DNA from: JBEBGV01 sp040081265
GTDB taxonomy: Bacteria; Acidobacteriota; Vicinamibacteria; Vicinamibacterales; UBA2999
Reading direction: 5' to 3'
Length of the DNA: 64,000 bases
Assembly: GCA_040081265.1 (NCBI GenBank)
Contig: JBEBGV010000020.1
Location: 3,675 to 67,674, forward strand
Part shown: positions 18,195 through 27,131 of the stretch, piece after piece
Layout of the letters: each line of letters opens with the position of its first letter
Numbering within the stretch: the first letter of the stretch is position 1
Notes under the pieces: model-generated
Databases searched by the model: none
What the model was told of the DNA's origin: nothing
The model's input: the letters and a program-made list of their open reading frames with translations, nothing else
Translations under genes and position numbers: made by a program

Positions 18195-18319
18195 CAAACG
18201 TCAGCCTCCGCGGGCAACACGGACGACCGGCTGAAAACGTGGGTGTGCTCGGAGAGGCGACCGCACATGAGGCCGACTCCGGTGCACCCTCCGTCGTGGC
18301 AGAAGGCCGACCGCTGGAA

Positions 18320-18512
18320 CCCTGGGTAGGTCTCCTGGCTCGGAAGGGACGAATCTCGATAGAGCGATTCGCCGGTCGCTTCACCTTCCCCGGCTACAGC
18401 CGAGTGGCGTTTTAGAAGCGAGCACCTTCACTTACAGTGGCGGGACCGCGCCGGATTTTCACCGGCTTCCCCGTTATGCCCGTTGTGGGCACCCAAGGCG
18501 GTTTGAATCGTA
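18320..18512 (-). ncRNA. Cobalamin riboswitch
   Basis: On the minus strand the conserved elements appear in order. They are GGGAAGCCGGTGAAAATCCG, then CGGTCCCGCCACTGTAAG, then GCCGGGGAAGGTGAAGCG, and finally GAGCCAGGAGACCTACCC. This is the AdoCbl-type aptamer (B12 box GCCACTG and the closing CCAGGAGACCTNCC). It lies in the leader of the SBP-permease-ATPase-CobN-ChlID operon, starting right after the stop of the PepSY gene. B12 binding should switch the operon off. Edges are approximate. Confidence 0.95.
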
Positions 18513-18520
18513 GCACATGC

Positions 18521-19741
18521 TCAGTGCTCGGGCGCGGGCATGGCGTTGGCGTCGCGGGCCCGCGTGGACGCAACCGCGGCGACATTGTCGGGCAGGGCCT
18601 GCGGGATGGCATGACGGGCGCGACGTCGCCTGACGATTTTCGAGAGCGATCGGTTCCACCACATCAACAAGCCCGAGACATACAACACGATCGGAGCGAG
18701 ACCGACCAGCAACCACACGACACGCGTCGAGTGTCCCCAGAACGTCCCGAAGTGCAGTCCGAACATGTCGCGCTGCAACCGCACACCGAGAGGCAGGTCC
18801 TTGTGATACGTGACACCAACCACCTCGGCCGTCTGGGGGTGGATATACACGGCGTTGTCACCCTGCGTGCGCCAGTCGTCGGGCAGCATCTTGAGGAGTG
18901 AGTGCGGAAGCTCGGGTCTCGACGAGAAGGTGAAGAGCCGGGCTTCGCCCTCGGGAATCGTGCGCATCGCGGCCGCGAGGACGACATCGATGTCGGCGGC
19001 GGGTGCACCCTCCACCGAGACAACACGCGGGGCGAGTTGTTTCGATGGCCCTCTGGTCATCCACGCCAGCGCGCTCTCGTACTGCGGGGTGAAGCTCCAG
19101 TAGGCACCGGTCACCGAGATCAGGGCGATGAGCGCGAACGACGCAAGGCCGGTCAGCTTGTGCACGTCGTAGTTCTGCCGCTTCCAACTCGCCGTGGTGG
19201 CAAACTCGACTCCCTTCCGCCACACGCGCCGGCCTGGCCACCACACGACGATGCCGCTGAGGCACATGGCGGTGAGCAGAAACGCGCCCCATCCGTTCAG
19301 CAGCGACCCGGTCCTACCCATCAGCAGGTCGGTATGCAGGTCGTAGACCCACTGCAGGAACATGCCGTTGTATTCGTCCTGCCCAAGAATCGTCATCCGG
19401 TAGGGATCGACGTACGCCTGGACGCGTCCTTGTGGGGCTTGCAGACGGAACGACCAGCTGATGCCCGGCTCTTGGTAGAGATACGCATTCTGGAGGCGAT
19501 AGCCGGGATACCGCTCCTGCACCAGGGCGATCATCTCCTTGAACGATCCGCGCTCGCCCACGGCCTCGACGTGCACAAGTTGCGGAATCTGAAGGCGTTC
19601 GAGTTCCTTCTTGTAGACGACGATGCTGCCCGTGAGACAGATGGTGACGAAGTAGAGACCGAGCACGAGCCCGCTCCACAGATGGACCTGGAACAGCGCC
19701 CGGCGCCACCACACCTCACGAGGACGATTCCAGAAACCCAT
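18521..19741 (-). CDS. PepSY-associated transmembrane protein
   Basis: A 406-residue inner-membrane protein of the PepSY_TM family, with membrane segments near the start (LWSGLVLGLYFVTICLTGSI), in the middle and near the end (VVWLLVGLAPIVLYVSGLLM). Conserved histidines in membrane context (FQVHLWSG, YDLHTDLL, DVHKLTG, GLHFGTFWGH) could bind haem. Members near siderophore receptors are thought to be membrane reductases for iron chelates. It is divergent from the TonB receptor at 19897 and sits upstream of the riboswitch operon, which may be read through from it. Reductase role inferred. Confidence 0.8.
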   Translation of the reverse strand: MGFWNRPREVWWRRALFQVHLWSGLVLGLYFVTICLTGSIVVYKKELERLQIPQLVHVEAVGERGSFKEMIALVQERYPGYRLQNAYLYQEPGISWSFRLQAPQGRVQAYVDPYRMTILGQDEYNGMFLQWVYDLHTDLLMGRTGSLLNGWGAFLLTAMCLSGIVVWWPGRRVWRKGVEFATTASWKRQNYDVHKLTGLASFALIALISVTGAYWSFTPQYESALAWMTRGPSKQLAPRVVSVEGAPAADIDVVLAAAMRTIPEGEARLFTFSSRPELPHSLLKMLPDDWRTQGDNAVYIHPQTAEVVGVTYHKDLPLGVRLQRDMFGLHFGTFWGHSTRVVWLLVGLAPIVLYVSGLLMWWNRSLSKIVRRRRARHAIPQALPDNVAAVASTRARDANAMPAPEH

Positions 19742-19812
19742 CGCGCTTCTCCAGAGGGCAGTCTAGCCCGGCGCCCCGTGTCTGCATAGGCGCAATCCCT
19801 TCCTGACGGAGA

Positions 19813-19857
19813 ATTCAGAACATCTTCAGAGGCGCGGGGGCCGACCTTCTATACGAT
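19813..19857 (+). promoter_or_regulatory. CTTCAG-box promoter, TonB receptor 19897
   Basis: ATTCAG (19813-19818), five bases, CTTCAG (19824-19829), then 22 bases to TACGAT (19852-19857), a TAnnnT -10 box. Same layout as five other sites in the window. Half-sites 11 bases apart, with the second at about -40 to -35, fit a tandem-binding OmpR/PhoB-family activator. Confidence 0.7.
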
Positions 19858-19896
19858 CACCTGCCGTTCAAGCCCTTCACCACCTCAGGAGCTCAC

Positions 19897-22071
19897 ATGT
19901 TCTCGATGCACGCGTCTCACATGCCCCCCGCGAGGGCCGTCTTGCTCGGGCTCGCGCTCGCGACCATCTCGGCACCCGCGGCCGCGCAAGGGACCGAGAC
20001 AACGCCCTCCCCCACGCGTATCTTCGAGGAAGTGGTCGTGACCGCGTCGGCGCGCGACGAGCGCCTTGGCGACACCGGGGCCACGATGCAGATACTGGGA
20101 CGCGACAAGATCGAGGCGTCGTCCGCATCGACGTTGACGGACCTGCTCGCACAATTTGGTGTCGCCTACCTCAGTCAATGGACGCCCGCGCAAACATCGA
20201 TCAACCTGCGCGGCGCCAGCACCGATGGCCAGGGCAAAGATTTCAGGAGCCAGGTTGTCGTGCTGATCAATGGACGACGGGCGGGCACGGCCAACGTCTC
20301 CAAGCTCTCGCTTCAGGACCTGGAACGCATCGAAATCGTTCGTGGGCCTGGATCGCTGTTGTACGGCAGCCAGGCCATCGGCGGAGTCGTGAACCTGATC
20401 ACGCGATCGGGCGTGCGAGGCAAGGCCAGGGCCGCGACGATGAACTTCGGATCGTTCGGGCAGATCGACGGCGGCGGTGTAGAAGCCGGCCAAAACGGGC
20501 GGCTCGACTACAGCTTCAGCCTTCACGGCGGGAGACGAGGCGACTACACCTCGGGTGGCGACAGCACCGAAACGATGACCAACACGTCGTACTCGCAGCG
20601 CGGCGGGCTCGCCGAAATCGGCTTCAGCCGTTCACCGCGCGAGCGATTGGCGGTGACCGTCCGCTCAGACGGCATCTACAACGCGGGCTTCCGCGGATCC
20701 GCCTGGGATCTCGACAATTTCGATAGCCGGTACAACCAGTCGGTTGACGCGACGTTCCAGAAGAGCTCCGCGAACAACGCCGTGTCGTTCCGCGGACAGT
20801 ATTACTACTTCCACGACGTGGACGACATGCACTGGGGCACCGAGGTCGTTCGCATGGCCAACGGCCTTCCAGGTCCCGGTTTCGACACCGACGACAACAA
20901 CCGCGTCAACGCCGGCAACGGGTTCAAGGCCGTCACCAACGTCACGCCGTGGCGGAACGGAACAACGCTCCTCGGGCTCGACGGCGAAGCCAGCACGCTG
21001 CGGAATACGCGGACGCGCACACCGGTTCCCGGCGGCGCCACGACACAGACGGCGCCGTTCGACAATAACGCCGACGTCTGGAACACGGGCCTCTACGGCG
21101 AGCACATGCAGAAGTTCGCGGGCGACAAGCTGATGCTTCGCGGCGGCGCCAGGTTCGATCGCGGCAATCAGACGGTGAAGACCACGCCGAACCAGCCGCT
21201 GCTCGTCGAAAGCTCGGCAGCGTACGATTCGGTCACATACCGCGCGGCCGCGACCGCGCGCGTGACACCAGAATTCGCCATCCGCGGTGGCATCGGGACG
21301 GGGTACCGCGCGCCAACAGCGACGGAACTGACGGCGGACTATGTGACCGTTCAGGGTGGACAGATCGTCGGCAACGAGAATCTGAATCCCGAGCGCGGAC
21401 GCAGCGTCGACATTGGCACGCTGATCGAGAAAGGCCCGGTCAGTCTGGATCTGGATCTCTTCCACAACCAGATCAAGGACCGCATTACGACCGTCGCCAT
21501 CACTGGCAACCGCTCGCAGTACGTCAACCGTGGCACCTCGGACATCACCGGCCTCGACATGCTGGCGCGGGCTGAGCTGAGTCCGGCCGACGCAGCCGTT
21601 CGCTACTGGGTCGGATTCAATGGGGTCTACAACTTCGTGATGCGCGACAACGACGCGTTCACCAGGGGGCTGAACAGCAATCGCATCGACCGCATGTCGG
21701 AGTACCTCGCTTCTGTGCAGTTCGGTGCGCGGACCCAGGCGGGACTGAGCGTCCAGATTCAAGGCACGCTCGATGGCCCGATCTGGTACGAAACGGAGGA
21801 AAACCTCCTCATCCCGCAGGCCGAACCGCAGCGGACCTGGGTGCATCGCAAGGAGGCCTACTGGCTCTGGACGCTGGGCGGCTCGGTGCCGCTGGGCCAG
21901 GGCTTGCGAATCCGGGCCAACGTGAACAACCTGTTCAACGCGAACGCACACTCGGTCTTCATCGCCACCAACACGGCGCCGTTTCTGGGCGATGCTCGCT
22001 TCTCGAACGGGGGGAGCGGCAACAGCCTGCCGGGGCGGAACATCGTGGTCGGGCTGGAGTGGCGGCCCTAG
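19897..22071 (+). CDS. TonB-dependent outer-membrane receptor
   Basis: A 724-residue receptor with a signal peptide (MFSMHASHM ... ISAPAAAQG), a TonB-box-like EEVVVTAS, the plug domain (INLRGASTDGQGKDFRSQVV, VRGPGSLLYGSQAIGGVVNL) and a 22-strand barrel ending GRNIVVGLEWRP. It has no carboxypeptidase-regulatory domain, unlike the three other receptors here, and is closest in style to BtuB/CirA. It heads an operon with a binding protein, permease and ATPase, so receptor and importer probably share a ligand, a metal chelate or corrinoid. It has a CTTCAG-box promoter, not a B12 riboswitch. Confidence 0.9.
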   Translation: MFSMHASHMPPARAVLLGLALATISAPAAAQGTETTPSPTRIFEEVVVTASARDERLGDTGATMQILGRDKIEASSASTLTDLLAQFGVAYLSQWTPAQTSINLRGASTDGQGKDFRSQVVVLINGRRAGTANVSKLSLQDLERIEIVRGPGSLLYGSQAIGGVVNLITRSGVRGKARAATMNFGSFGQIDGGGVEAGQNGRLDYSFSLHGGRRGDYTSGGDSTETMTNTSYSQRGGLAEIGFSRSPRERLAVTVRSDGIYNAGFRGSAWDLDNFDSRYNQSVDATFQKSSANNAVSFRGQYYYFHDVDDMHWGTEVVRMANGLPGPGFDTDDNNRVNAGNGFKAVTNVTPWRNGTTLLGLDGEASTLRNTRTRTPVPGGATTQTAPFDNNADVWNTGLYGEHMQKFAGDKLMLRGGARFDRGNQTVKTTPNQPLLVESSAAYDSVTYRAAATARVTPEFAIRGGIGTGYRAPTATELTADYVTVQGGQIVGNENLNPERGRSVDIGTLIEKGPVSLDLDLFHNQIKDRITTVAITGNRSQYVNRGTSDITGLDMLARAELSPADAAVRYWVGFNGVYNFVMRDNDAFTRGLNSNRIDRMSEYLASVQFGARTQAGLSVQIQGTLDGPIWYETEENLLIPQAEPQRTWVHRKEAYWLWTLGGSVPLGQGLRIRANVNNLFNANAHSVFIATNTAPFLGDARFSNGGSGNSLPGRNIVVGLEWRP

Positions 22072-22085
22072 CTCATGGTGCACGC

Positions 22086-22973
22086 GTGACGCGCCGCGAA
22101 CTGCTGGCGGCCACGCTCGGCGGCTTCGCTCTCGGCACTCGAGCCGTGAGCGCGGCGGCCGTCACTGTGCGTGACGCCGCCGATCGTCTCGTGACGATTC
22201 CGAAACCGCCGCAGCGAATCGTCACAATCTTCGCGTCTAATACGGAGCTTGTCGCCGCAGTCGGCCTCTTCGATCGCATCGTCGGCATCGACGGTTTGAC
22301 CACCTATCCCCCGGAGGTGTCGCGTATCCGGAAGGTTGGCGGACGACTAGGCTTCTCTGTTGACGCGATCGTCGAGCAGAATCCCGACCTCGTGATCGTG
22401 ACGCCGGCACGAAATGCGATGCACCAGCTCACCGACCCGATGACGAGGATTGGTGTGCCGGTCATCGTGCTCATGAGCCGTGACGTGGCCGAGGTCATTC
22501 GTAATGTGAGGCTCGTCGGCGAAGCGTGCAGCGTTGCCGAGCGCGGCAACGTTGTGGCCGCTACCCTCGAGCAACGATTGGCCGCGATCAAGGCAAGAAC
22601 AACCGGTAGGCGCGGTCCGTCGGTCACGATGATCACGGGGAGAGTCGGCACCGGCATGCTGCTCGTCGCCCAACCCAACACCTACACGGGCGACGCGATC
22701 GTCCTGGCAGGCGGTCGACATGCGCTGGGCCGGGCCATCACGCCGCAGGTGTCTCCGGAAGCGTTGTGGACGGCCGATCCTGACATCCTGCTCTACGCCG
22801 GTCCCAAGTCCGCCCTGGACGAACTGCTGACCCGTCAAGGCTGGCGCGATATGCGAGCGATCCGTTCCCAACGCGCGCACATCGTCTCTCGGGGCGAGTT
22901 GCTCATCCCCGGTCCCAGGACCTTCGACGGCATCGAACATCTCGCGGCCCTCTTCGACCCAGTGCGATCGTGA
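22086..22973 (+). CDS. Substrate-binding protein with Tat-like signal (BtuF/FecB family)
   Basis: A protein of about 295 residues. The N-terminus TRRELLAATLGGFALG resembles a twin-arginine signal, which is unusual for this family and may mean export of a prefolded protein. The TroA/BtuF fold follows, with PPQRIVTIFASNTELVAAVG and a final IEHLAALF. GTG at 22086 is chosen because it places the twin Arg right after the start. An in-frame GTG at 22059 would overlap the receptor gene. The stop overlaps the permease start. Probably captures the ligand brought in by receptor 19897. Confidence 0.8.
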   Translation: MTRRELLAATLGGFALGTRAVSAAAVTVRDAADRLVTIPKPPQRIVTIFASNTELVAAVGLFDRIVGIDGLTTYPPEVSRIRKVGGRLGFSVDAIVEQNPDLVIVTPARNAMHQLTDPMTRIGVPVIVLMSRDVAEVIRNVRLVGEACSVAERGNVVAATLEQRLAAIKARTTGRRGPSVTMITGRVGTGMLLVAQPNTYTGDAIVLAGGRHALGRAITPQVSPEALWTADPDILLYAGPKSALDELLTRQGWRDMRAIRSQRAHIVSRGELLIPGPRTFDGIEHLAALFDPVRS

Positions 22974-23950
22974 AGACGGCTCTTGCTCTTGGGCTGTGCA
23001 TTGTTGCCGCCGCGGCATTCGCCGTTTGCGCCGGCAACATCTGGGCAACGCCGCTCGACGTCCTACGAGCCATGGCCGGCGACGAATCGTTGCGCGGACG
23101 ACTGCTCTTCGAGTGGCGGATCCCGCGGGTACTGGCGGCGGGCCTCGTGGGGGCGCTTCTCGGCCTTGGTGGCGGCGTCTTCCAGGGAGTCTTCAGGAAT
23201 CCGCTCGCCGAGCCGTATCTGCTTGGGAGCGCAGGCGGCGCATCGATCGGCGCCGCGGTGGCGCTACTCGTACCGCTCGGTATCCCCTCCTTCGTTGCCC
23301 TTGCGGGACTCTCGTTCGTCGGTGCCTGGGCGGCCACGTGGAGCGTGATTGCGGTCGCACGTCTTGCGGGAACCATCGACGCAGTCGGCCTGCTGCTCGC
23401 TGGTGTTGCGGTGTCAGCGGTGCTCGGCGCGGTGCGATCGTTCCTGATGCTCGCGCTCTCAGACGAGACCGTGAACCTGCAGGTCGTCCTGAGCTGGACG
23501 CTGGGCGGTATCCAGACGCCGTCGTGGCAAGGGCTCGCCGTTCTCGCCCTCCTCTCTGCGCTTGGCCTGGTCGCCACGTTGAAGCTGGCAACTGGGCTGG
23601 ACCTGCTCGGGCTCGGAGAGGAGCAAGCGCGAGCCTTTGGACTTCCGGTCGATCGTTTTCTCAACATCGCCGTCGTCGTCGCGGCGCTGGTGGTGGCGAT
23701 CGCCGTGGCCTGGGGAGGACTCGTCGCATTCGTAGGCCTGATTGGACCGCATCTCGCACGATGGCTTGTGGGGCCACGTCACAGGGTGCTCCTTCCCGCG
23801 AGCGCAGCCATCGGGGCGGCGATCGTGCTCGTGTGCGACGGACTCGCGCGGTCGTTGCTGCCGCCAGCGGAAGTGCCGCTCGGCATGATCACCGCCATCG
23901 TCGGCGGACCGTTCTTTCTCATCCTGCTGGGCCGGAGGCTGAGGGCGTAG
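22970..23950 (+). CDS. BtuC/FecCD-type ABC permease
   Basis: A 326-residue membrane protein with the FecCD family pattern: GLGGGVFQGVFRNPLAEPYL, then GSAGGASIGAAVALL, and GGLVAFVGLIGPHLARWLVG near the end. GTG at 22970 overlaps the TGA of the binding-protein gene, and its own TAG overlaps the GTG of the ATPase gene. It pairs with that ATPase to import the substrate of the 19897 operon. Full length, no lesions. Confidence 0.9.
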   Translation: MKTALALGLCIVAAAAFAVCAGNIWATPLDVLRAMAGDESLRGRLLFEWRIPRVLAAGLVGALLGLGGGVFQGVFRNPLAEPYLLGSAGGASIGAAVALLVPLGIPSFVALAGLSFVGAWAATWSVIAVARLAGTIDAVGLLLAGVAVSAVLGAVRSFLMLALSDETVNLQVVLSWTLGGIQTPSWQGLAVLALLSALGLVATLKLATGLDLLGLGEEQARAFGLPVDRFLNIAVVVAALVVAIAVAWGGLVAFVGLIGPHLARWLVGPRHRVLLPASAAIGAAIVLVCDGLARSLLPPAEVPLGMITAIVGGPFFLILLGRRLRA

Positions 23951-24696
23951 TGGCGCTCGAGGTATCGAATCTCCGTGTCGAACACGATGGCAAGGCCCTC
24001 ATCGACGGCCTCTCCATGACGTTCGAACCGGGCACGCTCGTCGGGCTCGTGGGCCCGAACGGAGCCGGCAAGACGACGCTCCTGCGGCACCTCGCCGGGC
24101 TTCGGACGCCCCGAGCGGGCCACGTGACGCTCGATGGCCAGCGGGTGCTGGCACTGCCGGCGCAGACGCGCGGCCGCCTCATCGGATACGTGCCGCAGTA
24201 TTTCGAGCCCGCGTGGGACTTCACGGTGCTGGAGATCGTCGAACTCGGAGCCAGTCGAGCGGGAGGGGCCGGGGCCCGCATCGACTCGGTGATTGGCGAC
24301 CACGAGCTCGAGCCGCTCAGGGACCGGCGCTGGTCTCGCCTCTCGGGAGGTGAGCGAGCCCGAGCCTTGCTCGCAGCGGTTCTCGTCGCAGAGCCCACCG
24401 TCCTCCTCGCGGACGAACCGGGTGCAGGGCTCGACATCCGGCATCGGCTGGAACTCCTCCACCGCCTGCATGCCATCGCCCACAATCGAATCCTCGTCGT
24501 GGTGATGCACGACCTCGAAGCGGCACTGCGCTATTGCGATCGCGTGGTCGTCCTCGCGCAGGGGCGTGTCGTCATCGACGACACCCCTGACGTGGTCCTG
24601 GCGGACCCACGGCTCGACGAGACGTTCCACGTGAGCTTCCAGCGAGTCGCCATCGACTCTGCGGGCGGTCCGTTGCTCCCTGCGCCCAGACGCTGA
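23950..24696 (+). CDS. BtuD/FecE-type ABC ATPase
   Basis: A 248-residue ATPase with Walker A GPNGAGKTT, signature LSGGERARA, Walker B VLLADEPGAGLDI and the switch histidine VVMHDLEAA. GTG at 23950 overlaps the permease stop codon. It ends the four-gene TonB/SBP/permease/ATPase operon. The next operon's promoter box begins only seven bases after its stop, so the two operons are packed closely but independently controlled. Confidence 0.9.
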   Translation: MALEVSNLRVEHDGKALIDGLSMTFEPGTLVGLVGPNGAGKTTLLRHLAGLRTPRAGHVTLDGQRVLALPAQTRGRLIGYVPQYFEPAWDFTVLEIVELGASRAGGAGARIDSVIGDHELEPLRDRRWSRLSGGERARALLAAVLVAEPTVLLADEPGAGLDIRHRLELLHRLHAIAHNRILVVVMHDLEAALRYCDRVVVLAQGRVVIDDTPDVVLADPRLDETFHVSFQRVAIDSAGGPLLPAPRR

Positions 24697-24702
24697 TGCA
24701 TT

Positions 24703-24747
24703 CTTCAGGAAGTCTTCAGATTGGACATGACCTTCCTTTGCTAGCAT
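24703..24747 (+). promoter_or_regulatory. CTTCAG-box promoter, operon 24776-31939
   Basis: A perfect tandem CTTCAG-GAAGT-CTTCAG (24703-24719), then 22 bases to TAGCAT (24742-24747). This is the best copy of the shared box. Transcription should start near 24754 and drive the six-gene operon with the monooxygenase and the CbiX-ferredoxin protein. Confidence 0.75.
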
Positions 24748-24775
24748 CGCTCCGTTCAGCAACCTTGGAGGCTCC

Positions 24776-27121
24776 TTGTCACTAGCCGCACGTCTTACCA
24801 CACTAATCCCACTGCTCAGCCTGGTTCTCGTCGCGTCCGCTCAGGCCCAAGTAACCGGCCGTGTTGCCGACCCGCAGGGCGCAGTGATTGTTGGCGCACA
24901 GCTGACGCTCACCGCGCCTGGGCAACCTACCCGAACACTTCAGACCGGTGCCGACGGGACCTTCTCTCTCGACGGCGTGCCTCCAGGGGAATACGCGGTA
25001 ACGGTGACCTCTCCTGGCTTCGTGACCGCCACACAGAACGTCACGCTACCCCTTGCCAGTCCGTTGGCGGTCACCCTGCAGGTCGCCGGGGTGAGCGAAG
25101 GCGTGATCGTTTCAGCGACCACGCAGCTTGGCCTGACCGTGCCGGAGTCCACGGGCACGCGCCTCGATCTCCCGCCGCTCGAGACACCGGCAAGCGTGGC
25201 CGTCGTGTCTGGAGACCTGATTCGAAACCTCGGTATCCCTTCGCTCTACATCGCGAGGTCGCTGGCGCCTGGAGTCACCTCGTCCTCACCGGTGGGGAGC
25301 GGCGGCAACGTCCTGAACGCGCGTGGCTTTACCGGACAGAATTCCGTGAAGTCGCTCTTCAACGGCATGGAAATCTACAATGCCGGCGGCGTCGTCAGCT
25401 TTCCCTTCGACCCGTGGAACGTCGAGCGCATCGGCGTGCTCTATGGTCCGGCGTCGGTGCTCTACGGCTCTGGCGCGATCGGCGGTGCGGTCAACGTCGT
25501 GCCGAAGCGCCCGAATCCAAACCTGCGCCAGCACGAGGTCGCGCTGTCCGCCGGGAGCTTCGGCTCCTATCACTCGGCGCTCGGTTCAACGGGCCCCATC
25601 AACGGTTGGTCGTCGTATCGGTTCGACGTGAGCAAGTACTCGTCAGATCACTGGGTCGCACGCGGCCAGTCCGACAGCCTGGCGATGTCGATATCGCTGC
25701 GGTTTGACGCGTCACCGAAGCTGCGGTTCGTCGTGTCGAACGACTACGGGGAGCAGAACCCCAGTACCTACCTGCAGACGCCCGTGATGAACAACGCGCC
25801 GGTGCCAGGGCTGCGCTACCAGAACTACAACGTCGCCGACGCAAAGTTCAACTTCATGGACGACTGGACCAACGTGGAGACGACCTGGACGATCTCGCCG
25901 AGCGTGTCGGTCTCCAACAACACGTATTTCATGTACCACGACCGTGTGTACCACGACGTGTTCACGTTCGCCTATGTGCCCGCGACCAATCAGGTGCGGC
26001 GCACGCAGTTCCGGGACATCAACAGCACGTGGGAGACGCAGTACGGCAACGCGGGCTACCTGAAGCAGTCGGGCACGATCGGCGGCCTCAAGAACGAGGT
26101 CCTCGTCGGGGTGGACTACAACCGCAACTTCTACAACCGTCGGGACACCGTGCGCGGCGGCACATCGCTCGTCAATGCCACCAACTTCAATCCGGGGAAC
26201 TATTTCGATTTTTACCAGGCGGTAGCGATACCTTTCTACCGGATGCACGTGAACCAAGTGGCCGTCTTCGGGGAAGATCACTTGAGCCTGACCAACTCCA
26301 CCGCCGTTGTGCTCGGCGTACGACAGGACCACTACCACGTGGACCGCCTGGACGACATCACACACGTGCGGACCCTGAGCGACCACAACGGCACCGGCTG
26401 GAACGTCGGAGTCGTGCAGGATCTGGCCACAAGCCTGGCCGTATACGCGCAGTACGCGGAGGGCTCCGACCCGGTCAACTCCTTCTCGAGCATCGCGGCC
26501 AACCAACAGGGATTCAACCTGTCTCCCGGCAAGCAGTTCGAGGTGGGCGTGAAGCAGTCGACGTGGAGCAACCGCATCGAGTGGACGTTCGCCGCCTATC
26601 GTCTCGTGAAGGAAGACCTCCTCACGCCGGCCGTCAGCAACCCCTCCCTGACCGAACAGGTCGGACAGCAGTCGTCCCGCGGCGTCGAGGCGTCGTTCTC
26701 GCTCGGCGCCGGCCCGTTTCGCGTCAACGTCAACGGCGCGAAGCTCAACGCGAAATTCGACGAGTTCAGAGCGGTGATCGCTGGAGCCTCGGTTTCGCTT
26801 GCGGGTAACGTCCCCCTCAACGTGCCGGAAGAGAGCGCCAACCTAATCGTGTTCTTCAATCCCATTCGCGCGATCGAACTTCGCTCGGTGATGCGATACG
26901 TCGGCGAGCGTTTCGCCGACAACACGAATGTCCCGTTGTCGCGCATTCCTTCGTACCGCGTCGTCGACTTCGGCGGCCGGTGGCAGGTCATCCCGAAGTT
27001 GAGCCTCGATCTCCGAGTCGACAACGCCTTGGACGAAATCTACGCGGACTCGGGATCTGCGACGGCCTGGCAACTCGGCGCGCCACGGGCCGTCACGCTG
27101 AGCGCGAACGTCAAGTTCTAG
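24776..27121 (+). CDS. TonB-dependent receptor with carboxypeptidase-regulatory domain
   Basis: A 781-residue receptor. After the signal peptide (LIPLLSLVLVASAQA) comes an Ig-like CarboxypepD_reg domain (GRVADPQGAVIVGAQLTL, GEYAVTV). Next are a FhuA/FecA-type plug (NARGFTGQNSVKSLFNGMEI, GVLYGPASVLYGSGAIGGAV) and the barrel. The start is TTG at 24776 after GGAGG; no ATG fits. The leader word TGGAGGCTCCTTG is shared with the gene at 35125, where an ATG follows. First gene of an operon with SBP, LLM monooxygenase, permease, ATPase and CbiX-ferredoxin protein. Ligand unknown; siderophore or tetrapyrrole-like chelate is likely. Confidence 0.9.
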   Translation: MSLAARLTTLIPLLSLVLVASAQAQVTGRVADPQGAVIVGAQLTLTAPGQPTRTLQTGADGTFSLDGVPPGEYAVTVTSPGFVTATQNVTLPLASPLAVTLQVAGVSEGVIVSATTQLGLTVPESTGTRLDLPPLETPASVAVVSGDLIRNLGIPSLYIARSLAPGVTSSSPVGSGGNVLNARGFTGQNSVKSLFNGMEIYNAGGVVSFPFDPWNVERIGVLYGPASVLYGSGAIGGAVNVVPKRPNPNLRQHEVALSAGSFGSYHSALGSTGPINGWSSYRFDVSKYSSDHWVARGQSDSLAMSISLRFDASPKLRFVVSNDYGEQNPSTYLQTPVMNNAPVPGLRYQNYNVADAKFNFMDDWTNVETTWTISPSVSVSNNTYFMYHDRVYHDVFTFAYVPATNQVRRTQFRDINSTWETQYGNAGYLKQSGTIGGLKNEVLVGVDYNRNFYNRRDTVRGGTSLVNATNFNPGNYFDFYQAVAIPFYRMHVNQVAVFGEDHLSLTNSTAVVLGVRQDHYHVDRLDDITHVRTLSDHNGTGWNVGVVQDLATSLAVYAQYAEGSDPVNSFSSIAANQQGFNLSPGKQFEVGVKQSTWSNRIEWTFAAYRLVKEDLLTPAVSNPSLTEQVGQQSSRGVEASFSLGAGPFRVNVNGAKLNAKFDEFRAVIAGASVSLAGNVPLNVPEESANLIVFFNPIRAIELRSVMRYVGERFADNTNVPLSRIPSYRVVDFGGRWQVIPKLSLDLRVDNALDEIYADSGSATAWQLGAPRAVTLSANVKF

Positions 27122-27131
27122 TCGAACGCCC

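Noticed and set aside
16914..18329. 471-codon plus-strand frame across the binding-protein gene and riboswitch
   Set aside because: Lies opposite a clear BtuF-type gene and runs into the riboswitch; rich in Arg, His and Pro with no domain.
19741..19830. CTTCAG box also serving the divergent PepSY gene at 18521-19741
   Set aside because: On the minus strand no hexamer pair with a -10 box at 22-23 bases could be found.
20665..22083. 472-codon minus-strand frame opposite the TonB receptor
   Set aside because: Mirror of a receptor with full plug and barrel signatures; no independent evidence.
23779..24801. 340-codon minus-strand frame opposite permease and ATPase genes
   Set aside because: It covers the CTTCAG promoter of the next operon and mirrors two well-supported genes.
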